This document shows positions 25,284-32,402 of a DNA stretch of 64,000 nt, one piece after another. Origin of the DNA: Kitasatospora sp. NBC_01246 (GTDB lineage Bacteria; Actinomycetota; Actinomycetes; Streptomycetales; Streptomycetaceae). The position numbers were made by a program, and so were the translations under genes. The number at the start of each line of letters is the position of its first letter. Positions within the stretch are counted from its first letter, which is position 1. The notes below the pieces were generated by a model. The model had not been told where the DNA came from, did no database searches, and worked only from the letters and a program-made list of their open reading frames with translations. The stretch spans positions 6,634,001 through 6,698,000 of the forward strand of contig NZ_CP108484.1 of the NCBI RefSeq assembly GCF_036226505.1, read 5' to 3'.

Positions 25284-26165
25284 GTGGTTGCTGTGGGCGG
25301 CGATGAGCGCGTGGTGTTCGAGGACGGCGAACTGCCGGAGGGTTCCGAGGGGGTCGCGGAGTTCTTCAGCGCGGTGGGGAAGTTGGTGAAGCTGTTCCGT
25401 GAGCGGGCTGGCCTTACCCAGCGCGAGATGGCCGAAAGGATCGGCTACGGCGAGGACATGGTGGGCGCGGTTGAACGGGGGCGGCGGACTCCCAGGGTCG
25501 AGTACCTGACTGCCGCTGACGAACTCCTCGGTGCTGGAGGAGCGCTGAAGGCGGTCGCGGCAGACGTCATGAAGGCCAAGATCAGGGTGAGCACGCGGCA
25601 CCCTGCGTGGTCCAAGGCCTTCACCACGGAGGAAGCGCAAGCCGTGGAAATCCATGACTACAGCACGCTCGATATCCCGGGCCTGCTGCAGACGGAGATG
25701 CACGCCCGGGCGCTCTACGAGATGCGGAAGCCGGTGCTTCCCGACGAGATGGTCGAGAAGTGGGTGGCAGCACGGATGGCGCGACAGGAGATCCTTACCC
25801 GCGCGCCGCTGCCGATGATGAGTTGGGTGATCGACGAGAGCGTGCTTCGTCGTCCCATGGGCGGGAGGGACGTGCATGAGGAGCAGCTTCGGCACCTGCT
25901 CAAGGTCGGCCAGATGCGCGGGCTTGAGCTTCAAGTGATGCCGCTGGAGCGAACCGAGCATGCCGGTATGGGTGGCTCGTTCATTCTGTTGACACCGAAG
26001 GGGAGGGCTCAGATTGCCTTCGTGGAGGTGCAGCACGTCAATAGGCTGATCACGGATCCGGAGGAAGTCCGTATCATGGCCGCACGGTACAGCAGCATCA
26101 GGGCTCAGGCGCTCAACATGGGGGAGTCCCTGGCTTTGATCGAGAAGATGCTGGGAGAACGGTGA
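25284..26165 (+). CDS. XRE regulator with DUF5753 domain
   Basis: This is a 293-aa protein. An N-terminal helix-turn-helix of the XRE/Xre-like class is at about 28-85 (LVKLFRERAGLTQREMAERI, VGAVERGRRTP). It is followed by the DUF5753 (Scr1-family) domain at about 105-285, with IPGLLQTEMHARAL and RMARQEILTRAPLP. This class includes BldB/WhiJ-associated WhiJ-like repressors, which act with small DUF397 partners in development. The GTG at 25284 is used; GTG at 25293 is possible. The downstream DUF397 gene overlaps by 4 nt. Confidence 0.9.
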   Translation: MVAVGGDERVVFEDGELPEGSEGVAEFFSAVGKLVKLFRERAGLTQREMAERIGYGEDMVGAVERGRRTPRVEYLTAADELLGAGGALKAVAADVMKAKIRVSTRHPAWSKAFTTEEAQAVEIHDYSTLDIPGLLQTEMHARALYEMRKPVLPDEMVEKWVAARMARQEILTRAPLPMMSWVIDESVLRRPMGGRDVHEEQLRHLLKVGQMRGLELQVMPLERTEHAGMGGSFILLTPKGRAQIAFVEVQHVNRLITDPEEVRIMAARYSSIRAQALNMGESLALIEKMLGER

Positions 26166-26353
26166 GCATGGCCAAGCTGACGTGGTTCAAGAGCACCTAC
26201 AGCGGAAATGAAGGCACCGCCTGCGTCGAGGTTGCTGAGACGCCCGAGGTCATCCATGTCCGTGACTCGAAGGACAAGAGCGGCCCGCAGCTGGAGTTCG
26301 ACCCGGCTGCATGGCAGGCGTTCGTGGTGTTTGCCGCGGCTGCCGAGATCTGA
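26162..26353 (+). CDS. DUF397 partner protein
   Basis: This is a 63-aa DUF397 protein: KLTWFKSTYSGNEGTACVEV, then VIHVRDSKDKSGPQLEFDP and AAWQAFV, which cover the whole family pattern. DUF397 proteins antagonise or co-act with adjacent XRE-DUF5753 repressors. The GTG overlaps the regulator's stop (GTGA), so the two are translationally coupled; an ATG two codons later is an alternative start. Confidence 0.9.
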   Translation: MSMAKLTWFKSTYSGNEGTACVEVAETPEVIHVRDSKDKSGPQLEFDPAAWQAFVVFAAAAEI

Positions 26354-26364
26354 TCCCCTCTTGG

Positions 26365-26394
26365 ACGGCCCGCCACTGGTGAGTGGCGGGCCGT
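26365..26394 (+). terminator. Strong intrinsic terminator
   Basis: A perfect 13-bp stem (26365-26377 with 26382-26394) closes a GGTG tetraloop and is followed by TCTGTTGCCTT. It ends the XRE-DUF397 operon. Confidence 0.85.
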
Positions 26395-26568
26395 TCTGTT
26401 GCCTTGAGTCCACCCATCAGTTTCTATCTCCCGTCACAACCCTTCAGGAATGCGCCAATCGGCGGACGGCCGTCTTCTGTACGGGTGGCCTCCCCCTCTT
26501 GTACGGGTGCCGCTGGTAGCAACGGAGCCGACAGCCAGGGGGGAACGCAGAGACGAGGTAGCGCAGCC

Positions 26569-27534
26569 ATGTCCCACCACCTCAGCGGTCCCGACCTGCG
26601 GTCGCCCCGGGGCGACGCCCGGCTGGACCTCACCGACGTGTTCGCGTTCCCGGCGGCCGACGCCTCGGGGCGGACGGTGCTCATCATGAACGTGAACCCG
26701 TACGCGCCGACCCGGGCCAACGCCTTCCACCCGGACGCGGTCTACCGGATCAACATCGACAACGACGGGGACGACCAGGCCGACGTCGCCTACTCCTTCA
26801 CCTTCTCCGACCCCGAGGCCGGCGCCCAGACCGTCACCGTCCACCGGGCCACCGGTGACGCCGCGCGCCGGCACGAGGCCAACGGCGACGTCCTCTTCGC
26901 CGGCGTCCCGGTCGCCTTCGGCGACGCCCCCGACGTGGTCGAGGCCAACGGCTACAAGCTCTCCGTCGGCCTGCGCAGCGACCCCTTCTTCGCCGACCTC
27001 GAAGGGATCGTCAACAACTTCACCTGGACCGGCAAGGACGCCATGGCCGAGGCGAACGTCTTCGGCATCGCCCTCGAAGCGCCGGACGCCGAGCTGGGGC
27101 CGGAGGCGACGATCGGCGTCTGGGCGCGGGTCAGCCTCCACGAGGACGGCCGGCTGGTCTCCGTCGACCGGGGCGCGCACCCCTCCCTGACCGCCTACTT
27201 CAACGCCGAGGACGTGAAGGACGCGTACAACGCGGGCGAACCGGCCGACGACTGGGCGAAGTACCGCGAGCCCTGGACGGCCGTCCTCCAGCACACCGGT
27301 GACTACACCACGGACGCGGCCACCGAGACGCTGAAGCTCGTCCTCCCCGACATCCTGCGCTACGACCGCTCGCGCCCGGCGATCTACCCCAACGGGCGGA
27401 CCCTGGTCGACGACGTGACCTCGGCCCGGCTGTCCATGGTCTCCGGCGGCAAGATCACCGGCGACCACATCCCCCCGCACGTCGACCTGCTCCCCGTCTT
27501 CCCCCACCTGGGCCACCCGCACCCGGCCGTCTGA
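26569..27534 (+). CDS. DUF4331 family protein
   Basis: This is a 321-aa protein. The ATG at 26569 opens MSHHLSGPDLRSPRGDARLD, the exact start typical of the family; the open frame upstream of it is noise. DLTDVFAFPA, TVLIMNVNPYAP, YRINIDNDGDDQADVAYSFT and a VDDVTSARLSM near the end are the conserved strands. There is no signal peptide. DUF4331 proteins form a beta-propeller-like fold, and their biochemical role is unknown. It is probably monocistronic, with a gap of 115 bp to the next gene. Confidence 0.85.
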   Translation: MSHHLSGPDLRSPRGDARLDLTDVFAFPAADASGRTVLIMNVNPYAPTRANAFHPDAVYRINIDNDGDDQADVAYSFTFSDPEAGAQTVTVHRATGDAARRHEANGDVLFAGVPVAFGDAPDVVEANGYKLSVGLRSDPFFADLEGIVNNFTWTGKDAMAEANVFGIALEAPDAELGPEATIGVWARVSLHEDGRLVSVDRGAHPSLTAYFNAEDVKDAYNAGEPADDWAKYREPWTAVLQHTGDYTTDAATETLKLVLPDILRYDRSRPAIYPNGRTLVDDVTSARLSMVSGGKITGDHIPPHVDLLPVFPHLGHPHPAV

Positions 27535-27649
27535 CGCCCGGGCCGCCCGCCCGTCCCACCGCTCGCCCGCACGCGTGTCCGACGGTCTGCCGGGCAGACG
27601 CCCCGGCAGACCGGGCGCGCACGGCGCCCGCTGCCGAGAGGGGGCCGTC

Positions 27650-28483
27650 GTGGCCGCAGGAGCGCACGGAAGACCGGCCGGCCGGGGAGTGGCCGCCGAC
27701 GACACGGCGGACCGCGCGCTGCGCTGGGCCGGACGCGCCGGGTTCACGGCCCGGGGCGTCGTCTACGTCCTGGTCGGCTACCTCGCCCTGCGGATCGCCT
27801 TCGGCAAGGGCTCGGACGAGGCCGACCGCCAGGGCGCGCTGCGCACGGTGGCCGACCAGCCGCTGGGCCGGGCGGTGCTCTGGCTGCTGGTGGCCGGCTT
27901 CGCGGGCATGGCGCTGTGGCGGGCCGCCTCAGCCGCTTTCGGCCGCGGCAAGGACGGCAAGCCGGGCAAGCGCGCCCTCAACGCCGGCCGCGCGTTCTTC
28001 TACGCTGCGGTCTGCTGGGGAACGGCCGCCTTCGCGCTGGGCAGTGGCGGACGGTCGAGCAGCGACGACACCTCCAAGGACTGGACGGCCTCCGCCCTCG
28101 ACCTGCCGGCCGGGCGGTACCTGGTCGGCGCGGCGGGCCTGGTGCTGGCCGGGGTCGGGGTCGGCACCGCCGTCCGGGCCCTGCGGCGCCGCTTCCTCGA
28201 ACGGTTGGACACGGCGGCGATGGGGCCGCGCGTCCGTTCGGCCGTCACCGCCTGCGGGGTCGCCGGCAACACCGCGCGCGGCATCGTCTTCGTCGCGGCC
28301 GGGGCCTTCGCCGTCACCGCCGCGGTCCGCTTCGACCCGCAGCGGGCCAAGGGGCTCGACGACACCCTCCGCAGCCTCGCCACCACCCCGGTCGGCCCCT
28401 GGCTGCTGGTGCTCACCGCGGTCGGTCTGCTGCTCTTCGGCGCCTTCTCCTTCGCCTCCGCGCGCTGGCGCCGCCTCTCCTGA
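27650..28483 (+). CDS. DUF1206 membrane protein
   Basis: This is a 277-aa integral membrane protein made of three DUF1206 repeats, each with two helices and an R-x-G-F/Y-x-A-R-G motif: RWAGRAGFTARGVVYVLVGY; RALNAGRAFFYAAVCWGTAA (divergent second unit); and TACGVAGNTARGIVFVAAGA. The GTG start at 27650 has GAGAGGGGG upstream. The family is widespread in actinobacteria and is thought to be an envelope protein of unknown function. Confidence 0.85.
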   Translation: MAAGAHGRPAGRGVAADDTADRALRWAGRAGFTARGVVYVLVGYLALRIAFGKGSDEADRQGALRTVADQPLGRAVLWLLVAGFAGMALWRAASAAFGRGKDGKPGKRALNAGRAFFYAAVCWGTAAFALGSGGRSSSDDTSKDWTASALDLPAGRYLVGAAGLVLAGVGVGTAVRALRRRFLERLDTAAMGPRVRSAVTACGVAGNTARGIVFVAAGAFAVTAAVRFDPQRAKGLDDTLRSLATTPVGPWLLVLTAVGLLLFGAFSFASARWRRLS

Positions 28484-28642
28484 CGGCGCCCGGCGGTGCC
28501 ACCGGTCGGACCCTACGGTCGGACCGGTGGCTCTTCGAGCCGTGCGGGTCGAGTCCGGCGCCGGGCGGCGTGAGCCGGATCCTGCCCTCAGGCCGGGGGA
28601 GAAGCGGGCGGGCAGCCACCGCGAGCCCTGATCGTGTTGGTC

Positions 28643-28673
28643 AGGTGCCCGGCCCCGTCAGGGCCGGGCACCT
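28643..28673. terminator. Hairpin terminator, 13-bp stem
   Basis: A perfect 13-bp GC stem (28643-28655 with 28661-28673) closes a 5-nt loop between the DUF1206 gene and the cupin gene. The remaining sequence from 28484 to 28740 holds no gene. Confidence 0.65.
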
Positions 28674-28740
28674 CCGCACCCCGCGGTCGCGCGACGTCCG
28701 ACCGGTCACCCGGAAGGTGCGGGCGCCCGCTGTCTGGCTA

Positions 28741-28775
28741 CCTCGTACGATCGGGTGCTTTCCGATCGTACGAGG
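28741..28775 (+). promoter_or_regulatory. 14-bp inverted repeat overlapping a Shine-Dalgarno
   Basis: CCTCGTACGATCGG at 28741-28754 is the exact reverse complement of 28762-28775, with a 7-nt spacer. The right arm ends in GAGG, the first part of the GAGGAG ribosome site of the cupin gene. As DNA it could be an operator (each arm contains the palindrome TCGTACGA). As RNA it would form a 14-bp hairpin that hides the ribosome site. Confidence 0.65.
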
Positions 28776-28784
28776 AGTCCTTCT

Positions 28785-29147
28785 TTGGAGATGTTCCGCT
28801 TCGACCGCGCCGAGAAGGTCGTCGACCGCTACGACAGCCTCGGTGTCACCGCGACACCGGTCGCCGCAGGCGGGGAAACCGTCCACCTGACCTGCCTGGT
28901 CATCGAACCGGGCGGGACCATCGGCGCCCATCCGGCTCCGGTGGGTCAGCTCTTCCTGGTGATCGCGGGCGATGGCTGGGTGGCGGGCGCCGACGGGCAA
29001 CGGGTGCCGGTGTCGGCCGGTGACGGCGTCCGCTGGGAGCCGGGCGAGGAGCACGCCTCCGGCACGGCCACCGGCCTCACGGCCCTTGCCGTGGAGGGCC
29101 CGTCGCTGCTCCTCCTCGCCACTCCCGGCCCGCGCGCGACCTCCTGA
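28785..29147 (+). CDS. Small single-domain cupin protein
   Basis: This is a 120-aa protein with one cupin barrel: PGGTIGAHPAPVGQLFLVIA (first motif, with one His and Gln/Leu rather than the full HxH) and DGVRWEPGEEHASG (second motif, ending in His). Metal binding is therefore possible but incomplete. The start is the TTG at 28785, 7 nt after GAGGAG; ATG at 28791 is the alternative but is too far from the site. The 5' region is an inverted repeat that may control translation. A 24-bp hairpin follows. The substrate is unknown. Confidence 0.75.
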   Translation: MEMFRFDRAEKVVDRYDSLGVTATPVAAGGETVHLTCLVIEPGGTIGAHPAPVGQLFLVIAGDGWVAGADGQRVPVSAGDGVRWEPGEEHASGTATGLTALAVEGPSLLLLATPGPRATS

Positions 29148-29175
29148 GGCGGCTCCGGCTCCGGCCTTCGCCGCG

Positions 29176-29228
29176 AACGCCCTTCCGCCGCCGGCCCGTA
29201 GAGGACGGGCCGGCGGCGGAAGGGCGTT
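29176..29228. terminator. 24-bp perfect hairpin, bidirectional terminator
   Basis: Positions 29176-29199 are the exact reverse complement of 29205-29228, with a 5-nt loop. It sits between the convergent cupin gene (stop 29147) and DUF6458 gene (stop 29255). Confidence 0.85.
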
Positions 29229-29254
29229 GGTGAAGGTCTGCGGACGGTGCCGGT

Positions 29255-29479
29255 TCAGGCGCCGTCGTAGTAGCGGCGCTCCTCCACCACCGGGTCGACC
29301 CCGCCGACGACCGGTCGGCGGCGGCGCAGGGCGCGGGCGTAGACGACCAGGCCGAGCAGGCCGGCCACCATCAGGACGATGCCGACGACATCGACGTTGA
29401 CGCCCGAGAGGTGCCAGTCGACGGCGAAGGTGAGGATGGCGCCCAAGGCGAAGACGATGATGCAACCGCCGATACCCAT
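29255..29479 (-). CDS. DUF6458 membrane protein
   Basis: This is a 74-aa protein with two membrane helices (GGCIIVFALGAILTFAVDW and VDVVGIVLMVAGLLGLVVY) and a short basic/acidic tail ending RRYYDGA. The MGIGGxIxxFAxGAIL...VDVIGxILMxxG pattern is characteristic of DUF6458 (MSMEG_6568-type) proteins of actinobacteria. The ATG follows GGAGA. It is the last gene of a three-gene minus-strand group, with 58 bp to the gene upstream. Confidence 0.85.
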   Translation of the reverse strand: MGIGGCIIVFALGAILTFAVDWHLSGVNVDVVGIVLMVAGLLGLVVYARALRRRRPVVGGVDPVVEERRYYDGA

Positions 29480-29537
29480 GGCGGTCTCCTTCCCGTTCTC
29501 GGAAGGGCCGGCCGGGGCCGGCGGGGCGGGTGTGGGG

Positions 29538-30200
29538 TCAGGCGAGCAGTCGGTCGAGGACGGCACGGTAGTCGCGCATCGCCAGTCGGAGCTGCTCGGT
29601 GCGGGCGCCGGGCTCCTCGTCGGGGGTCCGGCAGCCTTCGCGCAGGTCCTCCAGGCGTCGGCGGGCGGCCTCGGCGACCAGGTCGGCGGTCCGGCTGACC
29701 AGGCTGTCGGCGGCGGCCGCCGAACCGGCGGGGTCGTCCACGAAGGCGATCTGGGCGCGTTCCCACTCGGCCCGTGCCTCCTGGACGGCGGTGGTGTCCA
29801 GCCAGGGGCCCAGGCCGGCGGCCGGTCGGCCGGGGGCGGCGGGCGCGGTCGGAGCGACCGTCTCGCCGGTGGGCGCGGTCGGGGCGGCCGCGCCCGGCGC
29901 CGGCGGTGCGGTCGGGGCGGCGGGGACGGCGTCCGGGGCGGGCGCCGCGTCCGGCTCCGCGGGTCGGACCGCCGGGAACTTCTGGAGCGAGGCGACGTCC
30001 GGCCGGTCCTCGGACCGCTCGGCCGTGCCGGCGGTGGCCGGTGCGGGGCCGTGCCCGGCGGCGTGCCGGGGGTGGCCGGACCGGCCGCCGGCGTGGGTGT
30101 CGGCGTGGCGCGGGTCGGCGGCGTGGTGGACCCGGCCGTGACCGGTCCGGTCGTCGTTGCCCTGGCCGTTCTCGCTGCGGTGCTGCTCGATGCGGGTCAT
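29538..30200 (-). CDS. Ala/Pro-rich soluble paralogue of the 30373 protein
   Basis: This is a 220-aa protein. The first about 120 residues are low-complexity (His/Gly, then Ala-Pro-Thr repeats) and probably disordered. The last about 95 residues form a helical domain with WERAQIAFVDDPAGSAAAAD and a DYRAVLDRLLA end. That domain matches the C-terminal half of the next upstream protein (LQALFVEDPRQSAVRTARLL ... ALDNPGADSEELR), so the two are paralogues. No membrane segment is present. This domain is common in streptomycete proteins of unknown function near envelope-stress genes. Confidence 0.7.
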   Translation of the reverse strand: MTRIEQHRSENGQGNDDRTGHGRVHHAADPRHADTHAGGRSGHPRHAAGHGPAPATAGTAERSEDRPDVASLQKFPAVRPAEPDAAPAPDAVPAAPTAPPAPGAAAPTAPTGETVAPTAPAAPGRPAAGLGPWLDTTAVQEARAEWERAQIAFVDDPAGSAAAADSLVSRTADLVAEAARRRLEDLREGCRTPDEEPGARTEQLRLAMRDYRAVLDRLLA

Positions 30201-30372
30201 CGTCTCCTCCTCGGACTGACGTCGTACGGATGCGTCCGGACCGGCCCGGATACGTACGGCGGCCGTACGGGCCGGTGGCGTACGGGCCGGTGGTGTACAG
30301 GTCGGCGCTGTACAAGTGCTGTGCGGATACGGATGCGGGTGCGCTGTGCGGGTGGGGTACGGACGGGGCGGG
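30201..30372. repeat. GTAC-rich short repeats between paralogues
   Basis: This 172-bp intergenic stretch repeats GTACGG/CGTACG units, including two copies of GTACGGGCCGGTGG (around 30266 and 30280) and a related GTACAGGTCGG. No gene is seen. It may be promoter or operator sequence of the downstream minus-strand gene, or simple expansion. Confidence 0.5.
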
Positions 30373-30906
30373 TCAGTGGCGGGCGAGCGCGCCGGTGCGC
30401 TCCTCGTGGAGCAGTTCCACGATCAGGTCGCGGACGGCGATCACGGAGCAGCGCAGTTCCTCGCTGTCCGCGCCCGGGTTGTCCAGGGCCCGGCGGGCGT
30501 CGCGGTAGGCGGGCAGCCGCGCCGCGTGGTCGACGGAGAGGACCTCCGGACGGCCCTCGCCCGGGTAGCCCATGTCGGTCAGCAGGGAGTCCAGCAGCCG
30601 CGCCGTACGGACGGCGGACTGGCGCGGGTCCTCGACGAACAGGGCTTGCAGGCCGCGCAGTTCGGCCAGGTACCGGTCGCGGTCGGCGGCCTCGACCGGG
30701 ACGGTCTTCACCCGGCGGCGCAGCGCCAGCCGGTCGGTGAGGTCGTGCTCGGCCGCCCGGACGTCGCCCTCGTGGACCAGGACGGTGCGGTCGTACTCCG
30801 GCCCGAACCGTGCGCGCAGTCGGTGCGAGCGCAGCCGGGGGGCCAGGACGGCGAAGAGTGCGGCCGCCGCGATGACCGCGACAATGACGATCTGAAGAGG
30901 ATCCAT
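30373..30906 (-). CDS. Membrane-anchored helical protein, actinobacterial unknown
   Basis: This is a 177-aa protein. The ATG follows GGAGCGGAG. One N-terminal membrane helix (LQIVIVAVIAAAALFAVLA) is followed by RLRSHRLRARFGPEYDRTV, AAEHDLTDRLALRRRV and YLAELRGLQALFVEDPRQSA. The R-F-G-P-E-Y-x-R-x-V box and F-V-[ED]-D-P box define a widespread actinobacterial family of unknown function, often beside CsbD- or stress-type genes. It is probably the first gene of the group 30373-29538-29255. Confidence 0.75.
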   Translation of the reverse strand: MDPLQIVIVAVIAAAALFAVLAPRLRSHRLRARFGPEYDRTVLVHEGDVRAAEHDLTDRLALRRRVKTVPVEAADRDRYLAELRGLQALFVEDPRQSAVRTARLLDSLLTDMGYPGEGRPEVLSVDHAARLPAYRDARRALDNPGADSEELRCSVIAVRDLIVELLHEERTGALARH

Positions 30907-31113
30907 CTCCGCTCCTTTCGGCGGCGGGCCGCCGGTGCGGCCGCCGGGCCCTCGCTTTGCCCGTCCGGCGCCCGGCAAACCCCCCTGGGTGGTGCGCGGC
31001 TGTCCCGCCGGCGCCCGAGCGGCCGTCAGATGCCCGTCCAAGCGCGGTGCCGGTACGGTTCCCGGGTACACGACCGACCGCGCCCCGGCGGCGACCAGAA
31101 AGGCCACGAACCC

Positions 31114-31887
31114 ATGCGCTTCCTCGTGGAGGAGATCTCTGACGGCGTCTCGGAACGCCGCTTCACCCACGGCGACGTCCCCGGTGTGCTCTGGACGCCC
31201 GCCGGTGCCGTCGGTGGCCGCCCGCTGGTGCTGCTGGGCCACGGCGGTGGCGGGAACAGCCGGACGCCGGTCCTGGCGGCCCGCGCCCGCCGCCTGGTGA
31301 CGGAGTACGGCTTCGCGGTCGTGGCCGTGGACACGCCCGGCCACGGGGACCGGCCGCGATCCGCGCGGGACGCCTGGTTCGAGGCGGAGATCGGCGCGCT
31401 GCTGGCTGCGGGCGAGCCGCTGAGCCGGGGGATCGCCGAGCACACGGCGGCCCTCGCGGAGCGGGCGGTGCCCGAGTGGCGGGCGGTGCTGGACGCGCTG
31501 GGCGGGCTCGACGAGGTCGGCGCGGAGCACCCGGTGGGCTACTGGGGCCTGTCGCTGGCCAGCGTGGTCGGCCTCCCGCTGGTGGCGGCGGAACCGCGGA
31601 TCACCGCCGCCGTCCTGGGCCTGGCCGGCCACGAGTCGCTGACCGGGGCGGCGGCCCGGGTCACCGTCCCGGTCCGGTTCGTGCTGCAGTGGGACGACGA
31701 ACTGGTCGAGCGCACGGCGGGGTTCGCGCTGTTCGACGCCCTGGGCTCGGCGGAGAAGACCCTGCACGCCAACCCCGGCGGCCACGCGGGTGTGCCCGCG
31801 GCGGAGCTGGAGAGCGCGGCGCGGTTCCTCGAGCGGCACCTGCGCGCACCCGTGGCGCCGGGCCTCCCGGCCGGCTCCGTATTCTGA
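31114..31887 (+). CDS. Alpha/beta hydrolase (dienelactone-hydrolase-like)
   Basis: This is a 257-aa cytoplasmic hydrolase. PLVLLGHGGGGNS at about 38-50 is the oxyanion loop (HGGGG). VVAVDTPGHGDRP follows the second strand. GYWGLSLASVVGLPL near 140-155 is the nucleophile elbow with Ser (G-L-S-L-A). QWDDELV near 190 supplies the acidic residue, and NPGGHAGVP near 222 the His. The catalytic triad is therefore complete. The ATG start is preceded by AGAAAGG. The substrate cannot be stated. The osmC-like gene follows 41 nt later. Confidence 0.8.
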   Translation: MRFLVEEISDGVSERRFTHGDVPGVLWTPAGAVGGRPLVLLGHGGGGNSRTPVLAARARRLVTEYGFAVVAVDTPGHGDRPRSARDAWFEAEIGALLAAGEPLSRGIAEHTAALAERAVPEWRAVLDALGGLDEVGAEHPVGYWGLSLASVVGLPLVAAEPRITAAVLGLAGHESLTGAAARVTVPVRFVLQWDDELVERTAGFALFDALGSAEKTLHANPGGHAGVPAAELESAARFLERHLRAPVAPGLPAGSVF

Positions 31888-31928
31888 AGCGCCGCCGGGC
31901 AGGCCGGAGCCGTACGAGAGGGATGACG

Positions 31929-32396
31929 ATGGAACAGCAGCAGTCCGAGCGCGGGCTCGTCGTGGTGAGCGAGAGCGGCGTCGGCCGCTACGGCCAGCAG
32001 GTCCGGGCCGGCCGCCACGAACTGGCGGCCGACGAGCCGGGGCCGGTGGGCGCCGACAGCGGGCCGAACCCCTACGACCTGCTGCTGGCCGCGCTCGGCA
32101 GCTGCACCTCGATGACGGTGCGGATGTACGCGGAGCGCAAGGGCTGGCCGCTGGCGAAGGTCACCGTCGCGCTGCGGCACGAGCGGGTGCACGCCGAGGA
32201 CTGCGCGGAGTGCGAGAGCGGGCACGGGCTGGTCGACCGGATCACTCGGGAGATCCGGCTGGACGGCGCCCTCGACGCCGAGCAGCGCCGGCGGCTGCTG
32301 GACATCGCGGAGAAGTGCCCGGTGCACCGGACGCTGACCGCCGGCGTCGTGGTCAGCACCACGGAGGTGCCGCCGGAGGCCGCCGCCCGGGGCTGA
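31929..32396 (+). CDS. OsmC-family peroxiredoxin-like protein
   Basis: This is a 155-aa protein. PNPYDLLLAALGSCTSMTVR contains the first redox Cys (about 57) and EKCPVHRTL near 128 the second. This is the OsmC/Ohr thiol-peroxidase arrangement that reduces organic hydroperoxides. It belongs to the YhfA/OsmC-like branch rather than true Ohr. ATG at 31929 is chosen over ATG at 31923 because AGAGGG then lies 6-7 nt upstream. It is co-directional with the hydrolase and convergent with the c-di-GMP gene, 6 bp away. Confidence 0.88.
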   Translation: MEQQQSERGLVVVSESGVGRYGQQVRAGRHELAADEPGPVGADSGPNPYDLLLAALGSCTSMTVRMYAERKGWPLAKVTVALRHERVHAEDCAECESGHGLVDRITREIRLDGALDAEQRRRLLDIAEKCPVHRTLTAGVVVSTTEVPPEAAARG

Positions 32397-32402
32397 GGGC
32401 CG

